The notes: generated from the letters alone by a model not told the origin. A stretch of DNA of 64,000 nucleotides from Halicephalobus mephisto (GCA_009193035.1 SWDT01000296.1:1-64000); one strand, 5' to 3'. Counted from the first letter of the stretch, positions 33,171 through 47,300 are shown. Translations and numbers: made by a program.

Positions 33171-33748
33171 GCTGACTGAAAAGAATCTTTATGTTAAAAA
33201 GTACTAAGGTAAAAGAAATACATCACGAGGGGAAATTCAGGGGATGTACAAGAACGAAGGAAGAGTATAATGGAGATGGAAACAGCCATGAGACAAGTAT
33301 CAATTTATAACAGGTTTTCGTTAGAATTCTACATTTAGTTCCTAATCTTCAGATTTTCGGTTAAAATCCTATTCAGAAGGGAAATTAGCAGGTAATAAAT
33401 GAATATAAGCACGAAAACAATGCAGATCGAAAAATAATATACAAAGTATCTATTTGTATTATTTTTCGTGGTAGAACCTCTTAATTTAGTTCCTAGTACT
33501 CAAATTACTCACTAAAAATTAATTTAAGAAAAAAATTAACGAAAAATAATTGAATAAAGGAACGAAAATAGTGGAAAAACTTGAAAATAACGAAAGCAGA
33601 AAAACCGCGCGACAAGTACCGATTTGCAGGGGTTTTCGTTGGAGGAACCCTTGTTAATTTCTCGTCTTTGGAATCTCCGTCTGTTCTGATTCAAATTCAA
33701 TTTTCTCTTTCCAAATTTCCTCATTATTCTAAATTTACTTTTAAAAAC
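33171..33748. promoter_or_regulatory. Bidirectional upstream region of fibrillarin and MMS19
   Basis: Contains three loosely related blocks (near 33265-33330, 33390-33450 and 33560-33640) sharing GACAAGTA...TTTGCAGGG/TAACAGG and TTTTCGTTRGAR phrases. No RNA gene recognised. Confidence 0.4.
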
Positions 33749-36700
33749 ATGAGTCTTGCTTCGCTTTCTCCAGAAGAACAAACAGAAGTAGAAAATTGGA
33801 CTTCTGAAATCAAGGAAAGAAAAAAGAAAATTCTCGAATTGCTCGAGGCTTTGAAGTAAGTTTTTTGGAAATTTTCATATATCAATTTTTTCCAGAACTG
33901 ATCTGACGAACACGGAGTCGCTCGAGAAGGGCCTGACTAAGCTTGTCCTGGTGCTGAAGGAATTGTCTAAGGGCCTACTGGACGAAAAAGAAGGTAATTT
34001 TAATTTTCGATGTAATTTCAACTATTTTTTCGACGTTTTTCAGTAGGATTGCTGTTAGAATTCCTGATCGGCAAACTCGAAGCTTCTGCGTTGAGGAACG
34101 GATGTGTCGTCATCGGAGTCCATCATTTGGTACGGTTTTGAAATATATAATCATGACGAAAGTGCCACTTTTGTAGATTCTCCACTCAGCCAATCTTCCT
34201 CAAAATTGTGAAGTCCCTATATTCCAGTCAATCTACGGCGAAAGCACAGTCCAATGCTTTAGCGTATCTGACAGAGTTCTGTTGTTCGAAATTCTGGAGT
34301 TTTTCCTGGATGAAAGACTCTCTGGATTGCAGAATTTAGGAACCGTTTTCGTCTACAGCTTCATGAGGGCCGTCAACGGCGAAAGAGATCCGAGATGTCT
34401 GGTCCAAATTTTCCATTTATTTCTAAAAGTCGTGAAGAATTTCGAATTGGGAATCTATTGTGAGGACTTTTTTGAATTGATGGCTGCTTATTTCCCTCTT
34501 CAATACATTCCTGTGAGTTTCAGTTTAAAAAATGCCTTTAATTTCCGAAATTTAAAGTTTCTAATTTTAAAATTTCTTTAATTTTCTAAGTTCTTTAATT
34601 TTCTAAATTTCCAGACCGAGGATCAAGTTCCAAAGGAAACATTGGCGGCGTTGTTGGAATCATGTTTACTGTCGCATAACTCGTTTTCCTTTTTCTGCTT
34701 CAGTTTGATTGCTGACAGATTGAGTGATTCTTCAGAAGATGCCAACGAAAGTCTGGATGTTCTTGGATTTCTTGCGAAAGCTGCCAAAATCTTCAATCCT
34801 GAGCCAATGAGAGGTTTTATCGACGATTATTTGACTATTTTTAGACGAGTAGCCCTGGATCCATCGGACAAAACATCCGGAAAAGAAATTCATGAAAATA
34901 TCAAGAATGCCATAACTTGTGTGATTCAAGCTTTTCAAAAAGACGAAGATATGATCAAGCAAATCGCTAATACTATGACTGAAAGTAAGTTTTGTTCAAG
35001 TTTCTAAAATTTAATTTTGTTTAGATTGTGAGCCATTTGTTCTTCAAGCCGAAATGGGACTAACTGGACGAGCTTTAAGTCTTCTTTCTGTCGTTGCTAG
35101 TGCCCACAAAGTTGCAGCAGATACGGTACTTCCTCAGACAATGTTTTGGATAGGGAATTTGATCAATGGTAAATTGAGTTTTTTAAAATATATATTAATC
35201 ATGTATCTCAGCCGATACTGTGAATGCTCCTCAAAATCGACGTGAGATTGTACTTGAAGCAATTCATTATGTTCCTGAATGGCTAACTTTAACTGTGGAT
35301 TGTCGGTGTGAGAAACTAGGAAATGATTCGCTTCCTGGATTTATTGAAGGATTGAGACAAGCTGAAGAAAAATATGGATTTGAAGCTTACGATGCAGAAT
35401 ATCAATTGGCATCTGTTATTCTTAAAAAGAAAGAAGCATTTTCACCGTTTACGGATGATATAAAGAAGTTGATGGAAAAGTTGGTTTGGAGAGCTCCGAC
35501 TGATCTGAAGTTGCCATCGAAAACACTGAAATCATCGATTCATAGTTTTGTAATCACTATTTCAAAAACAGAATTTGAGAAATTGGCTGAATTATTAGAA
35601 AAAGAAACTCGATCAATGGATGAATCTTTAATCGAATTGTATTCTTTGACGATTAATGACGAGAAATCTCTTGAGAAGTTTAAAATTTTCGTTTTAGAAT
35701 ACTTGAAAAACTTCCCGATTACGAAAGAATTAAGCGAAATAATTCTGGGTATTTTCGAACGTAACAAGGACATTAATAATGTCAATGGAAATTTGGCTAC
35801 TGATGTTGTGGATATTATTTTGACTAAAAAATTTACAGAATTTGATGAAAAATTAATATTAGCTGAAATTTTGCAACAGATATTTACAAAATTGTCAAAA
35901 AGGTTTGAATTGTTTTACAATTAGTTTTAATTTTAAAATTTTAGTGATATTGAAGTACATTGTCAACGGATATTGAAATTTTTGAGTAATTGTTCGTCAA
36001 ATTTAGGATCAATAACGTACTTGGGTCTTATTCAAAGTTGTGATTTGGAACTTTTGAATAATGTTTATTCAATTTTCGTGAAATCAAATCCGGATTTACT
36101 GAAGTATATTCATTTTTCTAGAATTCTTCGTGGTTGGAAGGGATCTATTCAAGAAAAAATTCCAGAAAATGGTAATTATTCGTTACTACTTGTGGAGAAC
36201 AAAGCGAAGTTTTTGCTTCGGGATCCTGATGCTGTTTCTGGAATGGAATCTATATTGGAATCGTTTACGAAAGAGTCGAACGAAAATTGCAAAAATTGGA
36301 GTATTGTTGATATTTTTGACTTTGAACATCCTGGATTTAATCCGGAAAAGAATAATTTTACAGTATCTGTTTTATGGAGACAAAGAATCCTCTGTCAATC
36401 ATTGCCGATATATGTGAAATATTTCTCATTAATTCCGAAAAATGAAGATGTTAAAAAAAGCATTTATCTAGAAGCGTTATCCCCTATTCTTGCTAATGCT
36501 AACAAAGTAAATATTTCTTTAACGACGGAATTGTTGCAGATTTTTCCGATTATTGCGGAAGGTTTGGAGTCATTGACAGAAAATAGAAATGATACATTAT
36601 TGGAATTAATATTATCAGGACTTGTTCAGTTACTTGGACAAACGGAATTAGAGCAAATTTCAAAAATTGAATTAATGAGGACTCTGTCGAATATTCAGAA

Positions 36701-36911
36701 GATTATGGATAATCGTGGAATTAGTATGAATTCGATTATTAAATGTCTAGATGTTTTGGAACTTGTTGGAAAAAAAGGAAAAATGGAAACGTTATTGCCT
36801 GTATTTTCGTCTACAATCAAATGTTTAGTTAAAATTACGGGTTCTAAAAAGAGAATTATTCGACAAAAAGCAGCAGCAGTTAGAAATTTATGGGAATTGA
36901 CTATAGGATAA
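33749..36911 (+). CDS. mms-19: MMS19 homologue, HEAT-repeat Fe-S cluster targeting factor
   Basis: MMS19 is part of the cytosolic iron-sulfur targeting complex that delivers clusters to DNA polymerases, primase and helicases such as XPD. Eight exons: 33749-33855, 33896-33993, 34044-34129, 34177-34512, 34615-34984, 35025-35168, 35212-35902, 35945-36911; all phases agree, 932 aa. The conserved N-terminal region is recognisable in LLLEFLIGKLEASALRNGCV, FVYSFMRAVNGERDPRCLVQ and ELMAAYFPLQYIPTEDQVPK, which parallel the 'MDGEKDPRNL' and 'CYFPIDFTPP' stretches of animal MMS19. The rest is alpha-helical HEAT-like, ending with a helix-rich C-terminal domain. In-frame ATGs upstream of 33749 belong to the leader. 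The 3' end is 168 bp from the convergent VPS54 stop. Confidence 0.9.
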
Positions 36912-37079
36912 AAATTGTTATCTTGCCAATTTTAGAATTTTAAATAAATTTTATAATCCCGAATAATTTTCATTGAAATATAATTATTTTAAAATAAATT
37001 AGCACTTTTGAAAATCTCAAAGTGAATTATTGATAGATTTAGCTTTGAGATACTCGTAATCCATAGTTTGAAAGAGTAG

Positions 37080-40000
37080 TTAATTAATCACATCACTGAT
37101 AGTTTCGTTTGGGAAATTTTCACAATCCGGAAGAGTTTTCATGTTGTCAATATAATAATCGAAATCTGCTCGAGCTAATCTGAAAAATGTTACTGTAGGA
37201 ATTTTGAAAATTAAAAATATAAATTTGAAAAAAGAAATTTTCTAATCAAAGTTATTTTAAAAATTAAGGAAAATATTTCCACAAAATTTTTAAAAAAATT
37301 AAGAATTTCAAAATAGATTTTAAAAAAACTAAGAATTTCAAAATTGATTTTTAAAAAATTAAGAATTTCAAAATAGATTTTAAAAAAATTAAGAATTTCA
37401 AAATTGATTTTTAAAAAAACTAAGAATTTCAAAATTGATTTTTAAAGAAATTCAAAAAACTTACGCATAACTTATTACAGTATGTGGTGTAACACCTCTA
37501 TTGACAAGGATATTCTTGAGATGACTTTTGAAATTGGAATGAACTCTTTGAAGAATTTTCGTTGTTTCTTTAGATGGCATTACACTTGAAAAACCATTGT
37601 AAAATTTCCCTATTTGTTTTATTAATTGTTGAAAAGATTCAGTGGGGGCTTCTCCTTGGGGTTGCCATGAGCTCAAACAAGACACCAAGTGAAAATCTAT
37701 TACATTTATAAGTTTACTGTATATTTCGTCAATATGATCTTGATAATCTCTGCTTGTTTGATCGAAATGTCTTAGGAGATTATGCTTATCATATGGTAAA
37801 ATATATTCAAATTCTTTTTTAATAATAGGAATAAATTTCGAAATAAGTTGGAGACATCTTGCTGCCAAGGCCAGATTCTTCACGCTGATGGACTTCAGTC
37901 CTACAAGTTGCAAAGCTCCAGCTCCAAGGATCAATTGACAAGTTCTGCTGTTGAAATTCTTCGTTATTTCGATAATATTTTGTAAAATTTCCGTAGAACA
38001 TTCTGGAAACATTCTAACAAGATCAGAATACTGTGCTAGGATTCTCAAAAGTAACAAAGCAGTTCCAACAACGTAGAACGGTTCTCCATCCACAATCAAG
38101 CATTCAGAAGGTTGTTCATCTACCGTATCATCTGAATCCATGTTTGATTTGTTTAAAGATTCTAGAGGATCCGACAGTCTTTCAAATTCGTGATATCCAT
38201 CCGCAATCTGCTGAAAAACATTCGGAACTTCGGATGGTCTCCATTGTTCTGAATCCAATACTGTAGCTAATTTCTGTTTTCTGGATCCATGGAATCTCGA
38301 AATAAGCTTCATCGTTTGCTGGTTCATTGTCAACAAAAGTGGCGATCTGTTCATCGTCGTCGAATTTGGAGATGGACTTTTTTTATTTTCTTTCACTTGC
38401 AAATTTTGGGATTCTCTCGAAGCAAATAATCCTGTTGTAAATTGTTCATTTAATAAGTTGTTACATTTCTGAACAAATCCTTGAACACTGTTGTCAATTT
38501 CTTTAAACATCGAAGGCGAACATTCTTCCAAAAATCCCCCTTTGCTCTTGGCTGTCAACAATCGTCCGACCCTTTCTTGAGAGGAATATATGGCGTGCTC
38601 CAGCAAACAAGGCAATATTGACCGTATTTGATGGACATCCCTCGGCGGAATAGATAGCAACGTAGCTGCTGATGATCCAAATGAAGCTTGAGGAGCACAA
38701 GAAATATTCAACGGGTCATCTGAAGCCACAGAACCAGAAACCATCGATGACTCTTTTTTGCTCAACGTAGCATCACTCACGGATCTATGGAAATCGACAC
38801 CATTCGTTTTAACTGCATTTCCCGCTTGGAAATCCGCTGTTGAATGAGATCCAATCAAGTGCGGGTCTGCAGTCGGTGACTCTTCTAGTTCTTCTTCGAT
38901 TGACGCCGTTCTTGTTCTTTGAGCTTCATATAAAATCACTCTATCAACGTTCTCGAGAATAAGTTCTTGAATACTCTGAAAATCATATATGAAAATCTTT
39001 AAAAAAGTTGTTTTAACGCGAATTTTTAGGATTTCTTGCAAAATTTTAGGATCGAAAAGAAAGCGCACGACAAAGCGAGAGAGAGAACAGAGCGAGTCAG
39101 ATTTCGTATAATTGCCAGATTTACCGTTTCCTCCATTTCTACAACACTCACCTTTCACGCAGGAATTCAAAAATTATATTTCAACAAAAATGAAAATAAG
39201 TATTTTAACGAAATTTTTTTCAAAAAAAATTTTGAAATTTATTAATTTTAGAAAGTTCTAAAAAATTTAAAAATATTTAAAATTATTAAAATTATTAAAA
39301 TTTTGGAATTATTAAAATTTTGGAATTTTAAAATTATTAAAATTTTGAAATTTTAGAATTTTGAAATTTTAAAATTATTAAAATTTTGGAATTATTAAAA
39401 TTTTGGAATTTTAAAATTATTAAAATTTTGAAATTTTAGAATTTTGGAATTTTAGAACTTTGAAATTTTAGAATTTTGAAATTTTAAAATTATTAAAATT
39501 TTGGAATTTTAATATTATTAAAAAACTTACAATAATCCTTCTACAGAATAAAATCAAAGAAACAAAAACAGCATCTAGAGTAACTAGCCATTGTTCAAAA
39601 TTTAATCTTCTCATTTGATCTCCCAGATTTCCCAAAGACGGATCGAATCCTTCCAATTCAGCTCCATATTCCACAATTTTATTTTTGATTATTTGTCTTA
39701 TGGTATTTTTCACTGCTTCTATGATTTCATGTCTTAAAACTTGCAAAAATTTAAATTCTCCACATCTCAAAAGTCCGTGAATTACAGGATGAAGTTGACC
39801 TTCTTGGTACACCACATCTGCTTCTTTCTCCAGAGGTTTTCCGAATTCTTTCTGAATCAAAGTCACAAAATCTTCCTGGAGCATTCTTCCGATGACTTTA
39901 TGGAGCTCTTCTAATTGAGAACTTAGGTGTCTGAAAATTTTAAAGATTAATTTTCTTGATCAAAAATTAAATAAAAATTTTTAAAAATACTTTTCTAAAT

Positions 40001-41648
40001 TAAACAAACTTTAAAATTTCCCTAAATTAAGTAAAAAACCAAAAATTCATTTTTGCAAATTTTAAAATTTAAAAAAAATATTTAAATTCCAAATTAAAAA
40101 AAATTTTTTTAAATAATTTTTAATTTTTTAACACATTTTTAAAAATTTTTGTTTTTTTTTGAAATAATTTTTAATTTTCTAAATTTTTAAGTTTTTTTTG
40201 AAATAATTTTTAATTTTTTAATTAATTTTTAAAAATTTTTAGTTTTTTTTTCTGAAATAATTTTTAATTTTTTGACAGATTTTTAAAAATTTTTAGTTTT
40301 TTTTTAAAAATAATTTTTAAATTTTTAAATTTTTAAGTTTTTTTTGAAATAATTTTTAATTTTTTTAAAATAATAAACTTACTTGAAACAATTGACTCCT
40401 TTCAAATCTGAATTGAGGACTTCTTGGGCAGTTTCGATACATTCTAAAGCCTTTGGAAAATCGTTTTGATTCAATAACATTTGGACTGTTGATTGAGCGT
40501 CTCTCAAACATGCGATATCCTGTAATCTCTGGATCAATTTGACTTTGTTTTCCCGTTCTTGATGAATTTCAATAACCCGTTTCATTTTACCACAGATATT
40601 TGAATCGGCTATTTTTAATTTTTTTCGAATATCTTTTACGTGATCCAGACATTTTTCAACTTCAATATGCAAATCTCCATAGCTGTTGACTATTTCCCAA
40701 AATTGTCCACTTCTGGATTCTAATTCGTTATTCAGTAAGGCACCAACAATATCGTGATAAATTTCCAATCGATTATGGAGTTGTTGATAGGACCTAAATT
40801 GACGACCTCCCATCGCATCTGCCGGCATTTGGGCCTATAAACCAAAAATATTAAAAAATCTAAAAATATAAAAATACAAAATTTCAGAAAATTCTAAAAT
40901 CTAAAAAATTTAAAAAATATTAAAAAATCCAAAAATACAAAATTTCAGAAAATTCTAAAATCTAAAAAATTTAAAAAATATTAAAAATCTATAAAATCTA
41001 AAAAAACTCCAAAAATCTATAAAATCTAAAAAAACTCCAAAAATCTATAAAATCTATAAAATCTAAAAATCTAAAAAAATATTAAAAATATAAAAAAACT
41101 CCAAAAATCTATAAAATCTAAAAAATTCCAAAAATCTATAAAATTTTAAAAATAAAAATCAAACCTGCAAACTAAAAGTAGAAGTAAGAGAAGCATTGCT
41201 GTCTCCTCTGCTCAATCCAGGTTCTACAGACGCTCGTCCAGCCGATCTTGATTCTTCCAATTTTTTTTCCGATGATGAAATTAATAAATCCGATTCTCCA
41301 GGAAGAGGTTCCAAAAAAACAGCATTAAAAAATTTGGGTTCATGTAAAGCAAAAAATTGATCCAAAAAAATTTGAGGTAATTGATCTCTATCTTTTGAAT
41401 TTTGTTCTTGATGTCTTAGTAAAGTTTTTCTTAATGCTTTTCTTGCTTTTATGTATTGTTTGTAATTTTTTCCTGTTTTCATTAAATATTGACGAAAATC
41501 TTCTACAGTAATTCTGGGTATTGATGTCGGAGTAGAAATACTCAAAATTGGAACAAATTGATCTCCCCAATGTCGAGTGAAAAAAGCCGCGTTTTCCGTT
41601 TTTGACCTCGTCGGATCCGATAGGACAGATGACAGATTCTGAGTGAAA
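37080..41648 (-). CDS. vps-54: VPS54, GARP tethering complex subunit (5' exon not found)
   Basis: VPS54 tethers endosome-derived vesicles to the trans-Golgi with VPS51, VPS52 and VPS53. Exons found: 41165-41648, 40383-40834, 39531-39930, 37465-38975, 37080-37179, together about 982 codons, near the family's full length. Diagnostic stretches: ENAAFFTRHWGDQFVPIL, RQFRSYQQLHNRLEIYHD, CRLINFEQWL-type block (MRRLNFEQWLVTLDAVF), VVGTALLLLRILAQYSDLVR, FNSRTCQLILGAGALQLVGL and LRHFDQTSRDYQDHIDEI. The first visible exon starts in mid-codon after a TTTTCAG acceptor, so at least one upstream exon encoding the start (perhaps some tens of residues) lies in 41.65-44.3 kb and was not identified. Introns are A+T-rich; one contains a family Z repeat. 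Confidence 0.93.
39048..39175. repeat. Family Z repeat copy in a VPS54 intron
   Basis: Inverted relative to 30.65 kb: CGACAAAGCGAGAGAGAGAA, GAGCGAGTCAGATTTCGTAT, AATTGCCAGATTTACCG... TTTCACGCAGGAATTC. Confidence 0.65.
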
Positions 41649-44383
41649 CTGAAAATTTTAATTATTTAAATAACTATCTATTTTAAAAGTAAAACAAAAT
41701 TCTCAATTTTCAAATTTCTTAAAAAGTAAAATAAATTTTTAAATTCTTTTAAAAAAATAAAATAAATTTTTAAATTTCTTAAAAAAAAATAATTTTTAAA
41801 TTTCTTAAATAATAAAATAAATTTCTTTAAAATTTCTTAAAAAAAAATAATTTTTAAATTTCTTAAAAAAAAATAATTTTTAAATTTCTTAAATAATAAA
41901 ATAAATTTTTAAATTCTTTTAAAAAATAAAAAAAAACCATTAATTTTCTTTAAAAATAAAAATAATTTTTAAATTTTTTTAAAAATGAAATAAAATTATT
42001 AATTTTCTTTGAAAAATAATTTTAGATTTTTTTAAACAAAAAATAATATTCAATTTTTTACAAAATAAGAAATTTTAAATTTCCAATAAAAAATAATTCT
42101 GAATTTTTTAAAATAAAGTTATTAATTTTTTTTCTTTTTTAAATAAAATTGACTTTCAATTTTTCAAATAAATTTTTTTTTGCAAAAATAAGTATTTTTT
42201 TTGACAAAAAAATTGGAATTTTTATTTATCATAAATTAGCTCTTATTTTCTTCGTCAAAAACAACCTTCAAAAAAATCAAAAATTTTTTAAATTATTTTA
42301 AACAAAAAAATTCAAAATAAAACTTATTAAAAAAGGTTTTTAAAAACATGTTGTTTTAATTAAACTCCTTCCATAGTACGAAAAAAATAAAATTCTGCTC
42401 AATGGTCAAGAAAAATTTGATTGACAGATTTGATTGATTTTTTCAAAGTGCTTAAATTTAAACTTTTTTTGAAAATAAATTTTTAAATTTAAAAAAAAAG
42501 TAAATTTTAAACATTTTTAAAAATTTCAAACTTTTTTGAAAATAAATTTTTTAATTTCTCTAAAAAAAAGTAAATTTTAAAGATTTTTCAAATTTTTAAA
42601 CTTTTTTTGAAAATAAATTTTTAAATTTCTTTGAAAATTAACTTTTTAAAATAAAATTTAAATAATAAAAATTCATTTATTTAGTTGTGAAATTTCGAAA
42701 TTAGTTATTTTCAAAATTACACAAGATCTATTTAAAATTTTCTGTCTTGTTGTAAAGTCATACCTCAATGATCAAATTGCACAATTGATCACTCAAGAAA
42801 ATTCAGCATTATGTTCAATTCAATTATAAAAAAGAAAAAATCTTCAAAAATTCAAATAAAAATATAAAAATCATAATTTTGCAATTTTTAAAAAATTCAA
42901 AAATTGTTTTAAAAATTACATTAAAAAAAGTTTTTTAAATTATATTAAAAAAATTATTTTTAAAATATAAAAAATTCAAAAATTGTTTTAAAAATTATAT
43001 TGAAAAAAGTTTTTTTAAATTATATTAAAAAATTATTTTTTAAAAATAAAAATATAATTTTGTAATTTTTAAAAAATTCAAAAATTGTTTTAAAAATTAT
43101 ATTGAAAAAAGTTTTTTTAAATTATATCAAAAAATTATTTTTAAAATATAAAAAATTCAAAAATTGTTTTAAAAATTACATTGAAAAGTTTTTTAAATTA
43201 TATTAAAAAATTATTTTTTAAAAATAAAAATATAATTTTGTAATTTTTAAAAAATCCAAAAATTGTTTTTTTTACGAATTATGTTGTATTTTTAGAATTT
43301 TCCAGAAACTAAAGTAACTTAAGTATCAACTTTGGTTTTGTGACAGTTGTTTCGTAATTTTACACGATTTCGTAATTGATTTTTTTTAAATATTATATTT
43401 GGATTTAGGATCTTCCAAAATCAAATCATGTAAAATTTTTAATTCACCAATTTTTTAATATTAAAAATTACATAAAATAAAATTTTAAAAAACTAAAAAG
43501 TACTGTAGAAATTTTTGTTTTTTTTTATATAAAAAATTTAAAATGTTCATTATTTTAGTAATCAAATCGGGTTGAAACCAGCTGTTGCCTCCGGCGGTCA
43601 AGCGATTGAGGGTGGTGTTCGGGGGATGGACAAGCTATATCAACTTCAACTTGTCGTTATTTTTAGTTTTCTCCATTGTCTGGACTTTAAAAAATAATTT
43701 TAATTTTATAATTTTTTAGTTTTCTCCATTATCTGGATTTTGAAAAATAATTTTTATAAAAAAAATACTTTATAAAAAATAATTTTAATTCTATAATTTT
43801 TTAGTTTTCTCTATTATCTGGATTTTGAAAAATAATTTTTATAAAAAAATACTTTATAAAAATAATTTTAACTTTATAATTTTTTAGTTTTCTCTATTGT
43901 CTGGACTTTAAAAAGCTATTTTTATAAAAAATAATTTTAATTCTATAATTTTTTAGTTTTCTCTATTATCTGGATTTTGAAAAATAATTTTTATAAAAAA
44001 ATACTTTATAAAAAATAATTTTAATTCTATAATTTTTAACTTTTCTCTATTGTCTAAACTTTTAATTTTTTTCCATCGTCAAAAACGGTCTTAAAAATCA
44101 AAAAAATATAAAATTAAAATTAAATTTCCATAAAAACTACTTGAAATTTTTGTAAAAAATAATTTCCAATTTTTATATTTTAAAACTTTTTTAAAATTAT
44201 ATTTTTTATTTTTTAAAATTCTACTTTTTTGACTTTTTTTAAATAAAGAAATATATATTTTTAGTAACATAGCAACAGTCAAAAAACGACTTATTTTTGC
44301 ATTTTTATAATTTTTCGAAGGTGTTTATTTCAAAAATTTGTTCTAGTTTTATTTTTTAAATTTTTTCACACTTTTGTTTAAAG
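41649..44383. other. 2.7-kb A+T-rich interval between VPS54 and the DEG/ENaC gene
   Basis: Contains simple TTTTTAAATTTCTTAAA arrays (41690-42100), four copies of an approximately 120-bp unit with AAAATTGTTTTAAAAATTAT (42880-43270), and four to five copies of an approximately 100-bp unit with TTTTTTAGTTTTCTCTATTA, TCTGGATTTTGAAAAATAAT (43670-44050). The missing VPS54 start exon should be here. One GC-rich patch (43565-43665: CTGTTGCCTCCGGCGGTCAA, GAGGGTGGTGTTCGGGGGAT) is open in single frames on both strands but lacks proper splice sites in either. Confidence 0.6.
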
Positions 44384-47300
44384 ATGTTGCCGAGACAAAA
44401 CTCCGACACCTCGACGAGTTCGATTACTCCTCTTCTTAAAAAAAGAAGTGAATCAACAACTATATCTTTTTTCAACGATTTATCCATGATTCCATCAACA
44501 TCATCTACATCCTGTCCATCACCGCAAAGAACATCTCACGAATACAGTAACCCACTATGTGACAATTACGGTAATTTTCCAATTTTAATCATTTTAAAAT
44601 TAAATTTTTAAATAACTTTAAAATTAAATTTTTAAATAATTTTTAAATTAAATTTTTAAATAACTTTAAAATTAAATTTCTAAATAATTCTAAAATTAAA
44701 TTTCTAAATAATTTTTAAATTTAATTTTTAAATAACTTTAAAATTTAATTTTTAAATTAAATTTCTAAATAACTTTAAAATTTAATTTTTAAATAATTTT
44801 TAAATTTAATTTTTAAATAACTTTTAAAAATAATTTTTTATATTTTTTAAAATAACTTCTTCTTTTAATTTCTAATATTTTTTGGATAATTTTATTTATA
44901 CTTTTAAGTACTTTTTAAATAACTTTTAATATTTTTCGAGTAATTTTTAACATTTTTAAACTAATTTTATTTACTTTTTCGGATTTTTTGAATAATTTTT
45001 TTAATTTTTTGAAATATTTATTTTTACAAAGTCATTATTTCTAAAAAATTCAGATTTTCCAGACACAATTAAGACTGTCAAAAGTCAATTGGGTCTTGAC
45101 GCCTTACAGGAGGAGGAGGAACCAGCCTCTTCTCCGACTTTCTACGTTCCATCGAGTCAGAACCCGTTTACCAACGCAGAATCAAGTGCTTCTGACGTAA
45201 ATGGCTTCAATAATAATCACAATACATACCGTCCCACTTATTTGCCCAGTTTTTCTACTTCTGTATCTTGGGCAAACCCTCAATTTTCAAAATCGTCGTT
45301 TGATTTAGAATTCGAAAATCAAATTCAAAATTTTTCTAATCCTCAATTGGACAATTCTGGTCGAACAGAATCTGCTTCAAATCTACGAAGATCGAGTTTA
45401 GCTCGAAGGATTTCAAAAGTCGGATCTGATTTAGTTTCTACAGCAGCCGAAGTTGCAGCAAATTCGAAAATTATCCGACCTCCAAAAATCGGAGATTTAT
45501 TTAGAGGAAAACAGATAAGTTTAGACCTAAGTGCTCTCAGTTTTGACGCTACAGAAAAAAAAATCGACGTCGAAGAAGCTTTAAATCAACGAATTAAAGC
45601 AATTACTGGAGAATTGTAAGTTATTTTAATTAATTTTTAATTTCTAATCTAATTATTAAAATTAATCAAAATTTTCAAATTCTTTACAAAAAAAACAATA
45701 GTACTGTAAAAACAAATAAAATGACAAAATTAGCAACTCATTCCGAAAATCAACTCGCATTTTTTAAATTTAATTTTTAAATTTTAAATTTTTACAAATG
45801 TTTTTTTTTAATTTTAAAATTCCCGCGCAAAGAACAAAGATACTGTAAAAATTACAAAATTAACAACTAATTCTCAAAATCAAATTGAGTTCTTTCTTCT
45901 TTCTTTTACCTAAATTTTAGAACTTTTTATAAAATCTTAATTATTTTCATAATATTGAAATTTTTATTTTTGAATTCCCGCGCAAAGAGCGAGTGACAGT
46001 AAAAAGTGGCAAATCTGGCAATTATACAAAAATCAACTCGCTCTTTTTTACATAATCTTAAAATTAAAAAAAATTTTTTATTTTTAATTTCCACAATATT
46101 GTAATTTTTTAAACTTTTTAAATTCTCGCGCAAAGAGCGAGTGAGAGTAAAAAGTGGCAAATCTGGCAATTATACAAAAATCAACTCGCCCTGTCCTCTC
46201 TCTCTCTCTGTTGCGCACTTTTCTTTCAATCCTAAAAATTTAATTTCGCAACAATTTTATGATAATTTTCAATTCTGATTGTCACAATTTTTATTTTTTC
46301 TAGATTAAGTCAATATTACGTTCAAGAAATGTCTGAAAACGAAGATAAAAGTGGATTTGGAATGATTAAACAATTCATTTCAAAAGGAATTGGAAAATTT
46401 GGATTTTGGATTATTGTTTCTGTTCTTGCTATATTAACATTCAAAGATGTCGTTGATTTAGTACTTGATTATTCATCTGATCCTAAGCAATCTGACATGA
46501 ATATAATGTTCAACGAATCAATGGCAATGCCAAACATAACATTTTGCATGAGTCGCCCTCAGGCATGGTCCCATTTTTCCATAAATCCAAACGAAACTAC
46601 AGAAGAATGGAATCAATTTATCGACGAAACATTTGATAATTTAACAACTAAAGAATTATTTTTAAATTCGCCTTGGAATTATCGTTTAGTTATGGAAGCT
46701 TATGACGTCATCGCCACATTGAACAGCATGGAACGAGAAACTACCCCACATGGAACTGTCCGATCCATTCATGTATTCAAAACACAACCAAGATTAACGG
46801 AAAAACGAGCTACTGTTAAAAAATGGATGGAAATTCTTAAAGAAAAAAATATAAATTTCGAAGAACTAACTCAAAAAGTCGGATTTGAGACAATCAGAAG
46901 ATCGATCCAGAGATTTCAGCGGACTACATATGACGAAAATTTGCTGATAAAAACAAAACTAAGAACATCTTGGATATCCATGATGCAATTCTGCTTCCAA
47001 CCTTGGTTTGATCACGATAATTTTGTTCCTATCAAAGATCAAGTAAAATTTTTTCAATTTAAACAATTTTTAAAAAATCATTTTTTAATTCTAATTAATT
47101 TCTAAAATTCTAACGATTTTAAAAAACTTTTTAATTTAAAAATTTTTAAAATTTAATTATTTTCAAAAACTAAATTATTTCAAAGAATCTTTTAATTTAA
47201 AAAAATATTATTAAAGGTTTTTAATTTTTTTAATTTAAATAAAATTATTATTAAAGATTTTAATTTAAAAAATATTACAAAAGATTTTTAATTTAAATAA

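Noticed and set aside
43565..43665. Possible VPS54 first exon or DEG/ENaC upstream exon
   Set aside because: Only frames with stops or without a start and donor are available; kept as unexplained patch instead of an exon.
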